This document shows, piece by piece, positions 6,881 through 12,643 of a DNA stretch of 13,841 bases. Position 1 is the stretch's first letter; each line of letters begins with the position of its first letter. A program made the translations under genes and the position numbers. This DNA is from a bacterium (GTDB lineage: Bacteria > Bacteroidota > Ignavibacteria > Kapaibacteriales > Kapaibacteriaceae): contig JAGVJW010000248.1 in assembly GCA_020050895.1 (NCBI GenBank), positions 1-13,841 on the forward strand, read 5' to 3'. The notes beneath the pieces were generated by a model. It ran no database searches. It had not been told where the DNA came from and saw only the letters and a list, made by a program, of their open reading frames with translations.

Positions 6881-6927
6881 CTAGAGTCATTCTGAAAAAT
6901 ATGCTTGCACAGTTCACTTTTTTTTTT
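6851..6927 (+). repeat. Copy A of an approximately 66-bp direct repeat ending in T10
   Basis: Bases 6851-6916 align without gaps to 8415-8480 at a constant offset of 1564. Over 6858-6916 I count 10 mismatches in 59 positions, about 83% identity. Both copies then run into ten Ts (here 6918-6927) followed by AC. The copy begins inside the 3' end of the PIG-L gene and ends in the promoter region of the first secreted-protein gene. No hairpin precedes the T tract, so this is not an intrinsic terminator. Confidence 0.8.
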
Positions 6928-6934
6928 ACCTTTA
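6905..6934 (+). promoter_or_regulatory. Bacteroidota-type promoter candidate with T10 spacer
   Basis: TTG at 6905-6907 and TAccTTTa at 6927-6934 are separated by 19 nt. This matches the Bacteroidota consensus TTG-N19-21-TAnnTTTG except for the last base. The T10 tract (6918-6927) occupies half of the spacer, so tract length sets the distance between the two boxes. The leader to the 7038 start would be about 100 nt and includes a second T tract (T8, 7018-7025) just before the ribosome binding site. The match is by eye and unproven. Confidence 0.42.
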
Positions 6935-7037
6935 ATGAGTCAATATTTTTGCAGGATGTGACGCGGAACCATTTCATCACTTTGTTGAATAATAGATGGA
7001 TTTGCTGAAGCCGATACTTTTTTTTGTGAGGTAAATC

Positions 7038-8066
7038 ATGAAGAGCATGGTAGTTCTTGTTTTTTTGATGTTTGCCGTTGAAATGAAGTCTCAGTGTGAT
7101 TCATTGATACAGGTAATGACATCAGGCTCCGGATATAGCATCGGTACTATGAATCAGCAGGGTAATCCGATAACAATTAGTGCCGACGTTTTTTGTGCCC
7201 AATTTGTCTTTGGATACGAAGCGGATTCAAGCTACACTCGATGGGCATTTTCGGAATTCCTCCTTAATCGAAAGAAGTTATTTCTTTCAAACTGGTGCAT
7301 GAATCGCGCTATAAATTATGATGCTGAAAATGATCAAGCTGTAGCTGATTGGACAGAAGAAGAGATGAGAGAACGAAGCACCACGAGAATTTTTCCCGTT
7401 CAGGGAAACGATACAATACAATTTTATCGTACCCTGAATTGGGTTGATCGATTAACATCTTCTCTGTCATTTAACCGGTATGTCAATTCAAACGGATTGG
7501 CTTTTTCTGTCGAACTCATTAACACAATCGATCGTTCACGAATAGTTCTTCTTGATACTTTCAGAATTGAGCCAACAACCTCGAGTAAGAAGCCATGTAT
7601 TTATTCTTGGTATCCAATGGCATCTCGTGTTCGAACTGTGGTACCAATTTCCCAAGATTCAACGGATGCCTTTATTCGGATTAATGTTTGGACAAGCGGC
7701 ACGAGTCCAGAACCTTTTGTTCGGGGTGATGTTTATGGTGGTATGATGTCTTCTTCTGACTTGGCAAGTATTGGATGGCGCAATTATCGAGACAGCGTTG
7801 AAGCAAACATTGAGTGCAACAACTCAACTAGTTGTGATTTAACGGTGTCAGCACTTTCAGGACCCTCAAGATTAAGTATCGGTTACGTATCGTCAGCATC
7901 ACTTACACAAGTGATGGCTTGCAATATTTATGGAGACGTTGTCTGGTCATCATTCCTTCCAATGGGGCTCAATCCAACGAATGTATCAACTGTCTCAGGT
8001 TTGTATATCGTTCTCGGGCTGATAAATGGGCAAGTTGTTTGCACTAAGAAAATTTTTCTACCATAA
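7038..8066 (+). CDS. Secreted protein of unknown function with T9SS-like C-terminal domain
   Basis: A 342-residue protein with no family I recognise for its body. The N-terminus is a signal peptide (hydrophobic MVVLVFLMFAV) probably cleaved near Ser18-Gln19/Cys20; the residues before Cys20 do not form a lipobox. The body (about 21-260) is beta-rich, with aromatic and Ser/Thr-rich strands. From about residue 265 a domain ending in VSGLYIVLGLINGQVVCTKKIFLP resembles type A T9SS sorting domains (Gly-Leu-Tyr, then a Gly and a basic final strand), though the usual SPNP box is absent. GAGGT at 7028-7032 lies 5 nt before the ATG. The gene is followed after 18 bp by the small Cys-rich gene, so the two are probably co-transcribed. 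Composition is visibly richer in A+T than the pfkA operon. Confidence 0.75.
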   Translation: MKSMVVLVFLMFAVEMKSQCDSLIQVMTSGSGYSIGTMNQQGNPITISADVFCAQFVFGYEADSSYTRWAFSEFLLNRKKLFLSNWCMNRAINYDAENDQAVADWTEEEMRERSTTRIFPVQGNDTIQFYRTLNWVDRLTSSLSFNRYVNSNGLAFSVELINTIDRSRIVLLDTFRIEPTTSSKKPCIYSWYPMASRVRTVVPISQDSTDAFIRINVWTSGTSPEPFVRGDVYGGMMSSSDLASIGWRNYRDSVEANIECNNSTSCDLTVSALSGPSRLSIGYVSSASLTQVMACNIYGDVVWSSFLPMGLNPTNVSTVSGLYIVLGLINGQVVCTKKIFLP

Positions 8067-8084
8067 TGATTTAGAGAGGATGTT

Positions 8085-8402
8085 ATGAAAACACTTTTAC
8101 TCGCAAGCATGTTCATGATGTTTACAGTTTATAAAGCCTCTTCTTGGGCACAAGTAGATCCACGCATTTTGTGTGGTGTAGTTCCTGGAGATGGTTATTG
8201 CAGTTGTTTCTGGGCTCAAGAGGGAGACCCACCAAAAAGGGTACCAGGTTCAGATTATTGTGCAATTTGGTTGGAGGGAGCGGGAGGTTGCACTCGTTCT
8301 TCTGATTGTCATAATACTCTTAATTCCATTGGTTCCGGACCGATTTATTTCCCTCAATTCAATTTGGGTAATACTGTTGATATCATTTATTGGGGTGGTT
8401 GA
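8085..8402 (+). CDS. Small secreted six-cysteine protein, unknown function
   Basis: A 105-residue protein with a signal peptide (MKTLLLASMFMMFTVYKASSWAQ; cleavage probably after Ser20-Trp21-Ala22). The mature part is about 80 residues and holds six cysteines, at 30, 39, 41, 59, 69 and 75, an even number suited to three disulfides after export. Gly and Pro are frequent and the chain ends in IIYWGG. There is no T9SS-like tail, in contrast to both neighbours. GAGAGGA at 8074-8080 lies 4 nt before the ATG, a good ribosome binding site. It follows the 342-residue gene by 18 bp, so the two may act as a pair, for example effector and partner, but nothing in the sequence proves this. I do not recognise the family. 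Confidence 0.66.
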   Translation: MKTLLLASMFMMFTVYKASSWAQVDPRILCGVVPGDGYCSCFWAQEGDPPKRVPGSDYCAIWLEGAGGCTRSSDCHNTLNSIGSGPIYFPQFNLGNTVDIIYWGG

Positions 8403-8414
8403 TTTCGATCCTGT

Positions 8415-8490
8415 AAATGGGTGTTCCAGAGGGGGAAGCGTCGACCAGTATCTTTCTGAAAAATAAGCTTGCATAGTTCATTTTTTTTTT
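8415..8490 (+). repeat. Copy B of the approximately 66-bp direct repeat ending in T10
   Basis: This partner of the copy at 6851-6927 lies in the 153-bp gap between the six-Cys gene and the next secreted-protein gene. The segment TTCTGAAAAATA is identical in both copies, as are GAAGCG, GCTTGCA and AGTTCA. The T10 tract is 8481-8490. In the frame that encodes the PIG-L tail in copy A, this copy reads VFQRGKRRPVSF before a stop, close to copy A's LFQRVKR-stop. Copy B is not translated in any gene I accept. Confidence 0.8.
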
Positions 8491-8496
8491 ACATTG
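8469..8496 (+). promoter_or_regulatory. Second promoter candidate with T10 spacer
   Basis: TTG at 8469-8471 and TAcaTTG at 8490-8496 are separated by 18 nt that include most of the T10 tract. The arrangement copies the one upstream of the 7038 gene, but with a spacer one base shorter and a weaker second box. The leader to the 8556 start would be about 55 nt. Confidence 0.35.
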
Positions 8497-8543
8497 CTCT
8501 TGTGACATATTTAGAGGAAGAAAATTTTCATCAATAATTCTTC

Positions 8544-8550
8544 TAGGAGG
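8544..8550 (+). promoter_or_regulatory. Strong Shine-Dalgarno (TAGGAGG) for the 8556 gene
   Basis: TAGGAGG lies 5 nt upstream of the ATG at 8556. It is the best match to the anti-Shine-Dalgarno sequence in the window and fixes the start. Several housekeeping genes here (pfkA, pstS, the porin, the DUF1844 gene) show no such site. Confidence 0.75.
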
Positions 8551-8555
8551 TATAG

Positions 8556-9293
8556 ATGAAGGCTTTAATATCGTTCGCCGTAGCGTTTCTGATTAATATT
8601 ACCATTGCACTTTCGTTGGCTCCGAACCTTGTACCATTCCAGTGCCCCGAAGGGGGAAGCGGCTGGATGGTATTTGAAGATCTTGACAATAACGGTTATT
8701 ACGATTGGGTGACTATTAGGGAATGTGATGGAAGGGTTACAGAAGGGCCTTTCCCACCGCCAACAGGAGGAAATGGTGTTGTTGTCAATGTGACGACGAA
8801 CCCTCCCGCGGCTATTGAATTCTCGTACACAATTTGCACAGGAACTAATATCTCCTCATGGGAGATTGTTGAGAAGGATGGATCGGGTCGTGTTACCGCC
8901 GTGATTTCTCGAAATTGTAGTTTTTCCATATCTGTTTCTTATCCATCAATAGTTAAACCATGGCAAGATCAGGGATTTCAACCACAAAACAGAACCTTTG
9001 AAAATTGGGTTGATGGATTCATCTCGAATAATATCATTGTGTCACCAAATCCATCCGATATGAATTCAGTTAGGGTGTCGCTTTCCAATCCAGTTATCGC
9101 AACGGGGACGCTGACGGTGAAAGTTGCGAACAATTCCGGACAGATAGTTTCCCACTCATTTACAACGTCAGAAGTCTTGTCGCAAGGATTGCTGATAGAC
9201 ACGAGCTATATGACGGCAGGAACGTATTCAATGGTAGTTGTAGATGCGAAAAACAAAATTGTTGCGAAAGGAAATCTGGTAGTAACTCATTAG
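8556..9293 (+). CDS. Secreted protein with T9SS type A sorting domain, unknown function
   Basis: A 245-residue protein. Residues 1-20 form a signal peptide (FAVAFLINITIALS). An acidic DLDNNGYYD stretch at 42-50 fits the D-x-D-x-N-G-x-x-D calcium-loop pattern seen in dockerin and thrombospondin-type repeats. Four cysteines (30, 57, 94, 121) could form two disulfides. A Pro/Gly linker at about 65-73 leads to a beta-rich middle. Residues 160-245 form a clear T9SS sorting domain: IIVSPNPSD, then GTLTVKVANNSGQIV, SQGLLIDTSYMTAGTYSMVV and a final AKGNLVVTH strand. The protein is therefore expected on the cell surface or outside. It follows repeat copy B and is closed by the terminator at 9318. The body has no family I recognise. 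Confidence 0.8.
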   Translation: MKALISFAVAFLINITIALSLAPNLVPFQCPEGGSGWMVFEDLDNNGYYDWVTIRECDGRVTEGPFPPPTGGNGVVVNVTTNPPAAIEFSYTICTGTNISSWEIVEKDGSGRVTAVISRNCSFSISVSYPSIVKPWQDQGFQPQNRTFENWVDGFISNNIIVSPNPSDMNSVRVSLSNPVIATGTLTVKVANNSGQIVSHSFTTSEVLSQGLLIDTSYMTAGTYSMVVVDAKNKIVAKGNLVVTH

Positions 9294-9317
9294 AGACAAA
9301 TCTCTGGAATGTGTTAT

Positions 9318-9351
9318 GGGCTGTGTGCTGTCTAGTACGCAGCCCCTTTTT
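9318..9351 (+). terminator. Intrinsic terminator after the secreted-protein genes
   Basis: GGGCTGTGTGCT (9318-9329) and AGTACGCAGCCC (9334-9345) form a 12-bp stem with two G-U wobbles around a GUCU loop, followed by C and five Ts (9347-9351). It starts 24 bp past the stop at 9293 and isolates the secreted-protein genes from adenine deaminase. Confidence 0.88.
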
Positions 9352-9444
9352 ATTTATACATGATTACGTTTTCAACCTGCATTAACAGGGTTATGTAACT
9401 TCGTGGCATCATTTAGCGGGCAGCCATTTTTCAGAGAGACTTGA

Positions 9445-11073
9445 GTGTCGGCATACCATTCTGTTTCGGGCCTCATTTACGACCTCCACAACAGGCGAAG
9501 CTTTCTCGGTACGGTGCATGTGGAAGGGGGCTTGATTTCGGATATCGTTGAGGACGAAACGGTAAACCCGCAGCAGCTGATAATGCCGGGTTTGGTTGAT
9601 GCGCATGTGCACATAGAATCTTCGATGCTTGTACCGTCGGAATTTGCACGGCTTGCAGTTGTTCATGGCACCGTGGCAACGGTCAGCGATCCACATGAGA
9701 TTGCAAATGTCTGTGGAGTCGATGGCGTAAAATTCATGATTGAAAGTGGCGAAGAAGTTCCATTCACATTTGCATTTGGCGCACCCTCTTGCGTCCCTGC
9801 AACGAGATTCGAAACTGCAGGAGCAGAGATTACAGCAGACGATATCAAGGAGTTGTTTAAAGACAAGAGAATTCTCTACCTAAGTGAGATGATGAACTGG
9901 CCCGGGGTTTTGAATGAAGATCCTGAGGTCATGGCAAAGATTGCAGTTGCTAAGAAAGCAAAACGTCCAGTAGACGGTCATGCTCCCGGTCTGAAAGGCG
10001 CCGATGCCCGCAAATACGCAAAACGGGGAATATCAACAGATCACGAATGCTTCACACTGGAGGAAGCGCTGGATAAGATTAAAGCGGGAATGAAAATTCT
10101 TATTCGCGAAGGTTCTGCTGCCCGAAACTATGATGCCCTGCATACACTCTTACAGTCGCATCCGGAGAGCATTATGTTCTGTTGTGATGACATACATCCC
10201 GATAGTCTTGTAGCCGGACACATCAATGAGCATGTAAAACGCTCGCTTGAGCTGGGTTATAATGAATTTGATGTTCTTAGAGCTGCATCTTTACACCCGG
10301 TCGATCACTACAAGCTTCCTGTAGGATTGTTACAAAAGGGAGATCCAGCCGATTTTATTGTTGTTGATAATCCTAATGATTTTAACATCCTTCAGACATG
10401 GATAAAAGGTATTAAGGTCGCTGAAAACGGTGAGTCACTTCTTTCGCGCAATTTGGCGTCAGCCACAGAAGCAGACACCTATCCAATTAACAACTTCAAT
10501 CGAACTGAAATATCGTCTGGTGATATCCATATTGACGTCGGCGATGATGAAATACGCATCATCGTTGCCCATGATGGTCAGCTTGTAACGTCCGAGGAGA
10601 TAGGCCATGCAACAGATCCCGATGTGCTAAAGATTGTGGTGGTGAATAGATATGCAGACGTGAAGCCGTCTGTGGCGTTCATTAAGGGCATGGGCTTGCT
10701 TCACGGCGCAATTGCCTCGAGTGTTGCTCACGATTCACACAACATCCTTGCAGTTGGTTGTACTGACGGTGAAATCGTAGCGGCAGTAAATGGTGTTATT
10801 GCCGAACGCGGAGGGATCAGTGTGGCAGTCGGGCGTACAGTGCAGGTTTTGCCCCTACCAGTAGGTGGCTTGATGAGTCTCGAAGACGGATACGTTGTAT
10901 CCCGTATGTACAAAACTCTCGACCGGTTGGCTAAGAATCAGGGATCGCGGTTGCGAGCCCCCTTCATGACGCTATCATTTATGGCCTTGCTGGTGATACC
11001 ACATCTTAAACTGAGTGACAAGGGACTATTCGATGGAAATACCTTTACATTCACAGAACTTGCAGCCAGCTAA
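9445..11073 (+). CDS. ade: Adenine deaminase
   Basis: It hydrolyses adenine to hypoxanthine and ammonia for purine salvage in the cytoplasm, as a metal-dependent amidohydrolase. The start is GTG at 9445, since TGA at 9442-9444 closes the frame just upstream; GAGAG at 9434-9438 is a moderate ribosome binding site. Motifs typical of Ade are GLVDAHVHIESSM at about 49-61, DPHEIANVCG, VDGHAPGLKG, STDHECFT, REGSAARN and FCCDDIHPDSL (metal and active-site His, Asp and Glu). The C-terminal domain ends with the family's PFMTLSFMALLVIPHLKLSDKGLFDG. At 542 residues it is slightly shorter than the usual 570-590, mainly at the N-terminus. The leader (9352-9444) holds small inverted repeats, CCTG-CATTAA-CAGG at 9376-9389 and GTTA-TG-TAAC at 9390-9399, of unknown meaning. 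Its 3' end overlaps nadC. Confidence 0.95.
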   Translation: MSAYHSVSGLIYDLHNRRSFLGTVHVEGGLISDIVEDETVNPQQLIMPGLVDAHVHIESSMLVPSEFARLAVVHGTVATVSDPHEIANVCGVDGVKFMIESGEEVPFTFAFGAPSCVPATRFETAGAEITADDIKELFKDKRILYLSEMMNWPGVLNEDPEVMAKIAVAKKAKRPVDGHAPGLKGADARKYAKRGISTDHECFTLEEALDKIKAGMKILIREGSAARNYDALHTLLQSHPESIMFCCDDIHPDSLVAGHINEHVKRSLELGYNEFDVLRAASLHPVDHYKLPVGLLQKGDPADFIVVDNPNDFNILQTWIKGIKVAENGESLLSRNLASATEADTYPINNFNRTEISSGDIHIDVGDDEIRIIVAHDGQLVTSEEIGHATDPDVLKIVVVNRYADVKPSVAFIKGMGLLHGAIASSVAHDSHNILAVGCTDGEIVAAVNGVIAERGGISVAVGRTVQVLPLPVGGLMSLEDGYVVSRMYKTLDRLAKNQGSRLRAPFMTLSFMALLVIPHLKLSDKGLFDGNTFTFTELAAS

Positions 11074-11959
11074 AGTGCACGCCGACAACCACGCGAATAG
11101 ACTTTTAGCCGATGCTTCGATTATCCGTCTTGTACAGATTGCAATTAATGAAGACGTCGGATCCGGCGATGTAACTACCGAACTAACCGTTCCTTCTGAT
11201 GCTGTGGCTGCAGCGCGCTTTATTGTTAAACAGGATGGAATTATCTGCGGTCTACCAATCCTTGATCTGGTACTGCGGCAGTTTTCGAAGGACATCAATC
11301 TTGAGTTGAAAGTTGACGAGGGAGATTATATAGAAGCGGGAACTGTTGTTGCCACCGTGGATGGACCAGCACATGCTCTGCTCGGCGCAGAGAGGACATG
11401 TTTGAATTTCATTCAGCGAATGAGCGGCGTTGCAACAAAGACACGAGCCTATGCCGATCGCATAGCCGGAACAGGAGCACGAATTCTCGATACCAGAAAA
11501 ACGATACCCGGATGGCGACTGCTAGACAAGTATGCCACGTCGGTAGGTGGTGCTCTTAATCACAGAGTTGGATTGTATGATATGGTAATGATCAAGGACA
11601 ATCACATTACAGCAACCGGCAGTATCGAAAATGCAGTAAATTCTGTGGTGGAGGAATTAAGGGGGCGATCGAATCTGAAGATTGAGGTGGAAGCGCGCAA
11701 TCTCGACGCTGTGGAGGAGATTATGCGATGTGCTGGTATAGATAGAATCATGTTCGACAACTTTACTCCGCAGCAGGTGCATGAAGGCGTTATGATCGTC
11801 GACAGGCGCATGGAAACGGAAGCGAGCGGAGGAATTACATTCGACAACATTTCCAGTTATGCCGAAACAGGTGTGGACTTCGTCAGTATTGGCGCCATCA
11901 CGCACAGCGCTGCTGCGTTAGATATAAGCATGAAGCTTTACGTACCGAGGAGTTCTTAA
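11033..11959 (+). CDS. nadC: Nicotinate-nucleotide pyrophosphorylase (quinolinate phosphoribosyltransferase)
   Basis: It converts quinolinate and PRPP to nicotinate mononucleotide, CO2 and pyrophosphate, in the de novo NAD pathway in the cytoplasm. ATG at 11033 is preferred because AAGGGA (11020-11025) lies 7 nt upstream; a GTG at 11015 would add six residues. The product has 308 residues against about 280-290 for the family, the extra being a nonconserved N-terminal stretch of about 25. Motifs: NEDVGSGDVTTELT near the start, GAERTCLNFIQRMSGVAT, ILDTRKTIPGWRLLDKYA, NHRVGLYDMVMIKDNHI (substrate-binding Arg, His and Lys), KIEVEARNLDAVEE and RIMFDNFTP, and SIGAITHSAAALDISMKL at the end. IPGW replaces the commoner TPG(L/F). 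It overlaps ade by 41 nt. The 3' end converges with the regulator gene, 6 bp away, with no terminator between. Confidence 0.94.
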   Translation: MEIPLHSQNLQPAKVHADNHANRLLADASIIRLVQIAINEDVGSGDVTTELTVPSDAVAAARFIVKQDGIICGLPILDLVLRQFSKDINLELKVDEGDYIEAGTVVATVDGPAHALLGAERTCLNFIQRMSGVATKTRAYADRIAGTGARILDTRKTIPGWRLLDKYATSVGGALNHRVGLYDMVMIKDNHITATGSIENAVNSVVEELRGRSNLKIEVEARNLDAVEEIMRCAGIDRIMFDNFTPQQVHEGVMIVDRRMETEASGGITFDNISSYAETGVDFVSIGAITHSAAALDISMKLYVPRSS

Positions 11960-11965
11960 ATAAGA

Positions 11966-12496
11966 TTACGATTTTCTTGGCCTGTGTCCATTGATGATAC
12001 TCATTGCCACATGGTGCACGCTATCGCGTAGGTGCGCCGGTTCAAGTACACGAATCTTACCTCCGAATGAGATAATCCAGTGCACCAGCACGTCGGTAAC
12101 TGGTACAGTTAACGTTAGCTGAATCTTGCCACCTTCGAGATCGACGATTTTTTGTGAGGGATGCAATTCCATTAAGTGAAATTGATCGGCGATTTCAGAT
12201 TCAATTTCAAGCACGACGTTAATGTGTTCGCCAAGATCGGCATGGCTGTTTAGACCGCTGATATGGGGTGCGAACAGGACAGGGATAGGACCATTCAGCG
12301 TATAGGATTTTTTCTTCGGATCATATGCAATTGGTAAATGCAGGCTATTGATCAAATAGTCCAAATCGCGCGCAATTGTGCGAGGACTAACTTCAAGAAT
12401 AGTTGCCATCGCGCCTGCAGTTACCCGTTCCCCATGAATGAGCGAGCTAAGGATTGACTGGATGCGATAGAGCGTTGGTCTTGACACGCTCTTCAT
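11966..12496 (-). CDS. HTH regulator with WCX-like domain, lacking the WYL core
   Basis: A predicted DNA-binding regulator of the DeoR-HTH/WYL group. From ATG at 12496 the product has 176 residues and starts as typical members do, straight into the helix-turn-helix: RIQSILSSLI, then VTAGAMATILEVSPRTIARDLDYL and a wing (IAYDPKKKSYTL). The C-terminal part, VVLEIESEIADQFHLMELHPSQKIVDLEGGKIQLTLTV through WIISFGGKIRVLEPAHLRDSV, matches the WCX extension. Only about 24 residues separate the two, where a WYL domain of about 70 residues normally lies, so the ligand-binding core appears absent. In-frame alternatives are ATG 12565 and GTG 12601 (211 residues), but that stretch holds inverted repeats and no good ribosome binding site. 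It follows rpoN on the same strand. Confidence 0.72.
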   Translation of the reverse strand: MKSVSRPTLYRIQSILSSLIHGERVTAGAMATILEVSPRTIARDLDYLINSLHLPIAYDPKKKSYTLNGPIPVLFAPHISGLNSHADLGEHINVVLEIESEIADQFHLMELHPSQKIVDLEGGKIQLTLTVPVTDVLVHWIISFGGKIRVLEPAHLRDSVHHVAMSIINGHRPRKS

Positions 12497-12572
12497 TAAA
12501 AAGCTGAATTGAACTTCACGAATTAGATGCGATGCTACGTCGCTCACTATGCCATATACTGTCATAGTCGGA

Positions 12573-12596
12573 AATTCAACGTGTTTTTCTTGAATT
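12573..12596. promoter_or_regulatory. Inverted repeat AATTCAA-N10-TTGAATT, possible operator
   Basis: A perfect 7-bp inverted repeat with a 10-bp spacer; the arms are 17 bp apart centre to centre, a spacing common for dimeric HTH regulators. It lies 77 bp upstream of the preferred ATG of the WYL-like regulator, and inside the frame if the longer start is used. Autoregulation is a natural hypothesis. Confidence 0.35.
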
Positions 12597-12599
12597 GTC

Positions 12600-12618
12600 A
12601 CACACGTACGTCGTGTGT
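12600..12618. promoter_or_regulatory. Inverted repeat ACACACG-TACGT-CGTGTGT
   Basis: A perfect 7-bp inverted repeat with a 5-bp spacer, lying 25 bp past the rpoN stop and upstream of the WYL-like regulator. It overlaps the GTG at 12601, one of that gene's possible starts. No T-run follows on the minus strand, so it is not a normal terminator. It could be an operator or an RNA hairpin between the two genes. Confidence 0.4.
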
Positions 12619-12643
12619 AATAGGCGCAATGTGACTAAGCTAT

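Noticed and set aside
6918..6927. T10 tract as an intrinsic terminator after the PIG-L gene
   Set aside because: No G+C-rich hairpin lies before it, and the same holds for the copy at 8481-8490.
8191..8466. 91-codon frame overlapping the six-Cys gene in another phase
   Set aside because: It lacks a ribosome binding site and a signal peptide; the 8085 frame has both and follows the upstream gene closely.
6851..8490. Integron-type cassette flanked by attC sites
   Set aside because: The repeats have no conserved inverted-repeat arms or GTTRRRY/RYYYAAC cores, and no integrase is present.
9404..9417. TGGCAT followed by TAGC upstream of ade as a sigma-54 promoter
   Set aside because: The GG to GC distance is 9 nt and not the strict 10 needed, and both boxes deviate from consensus.
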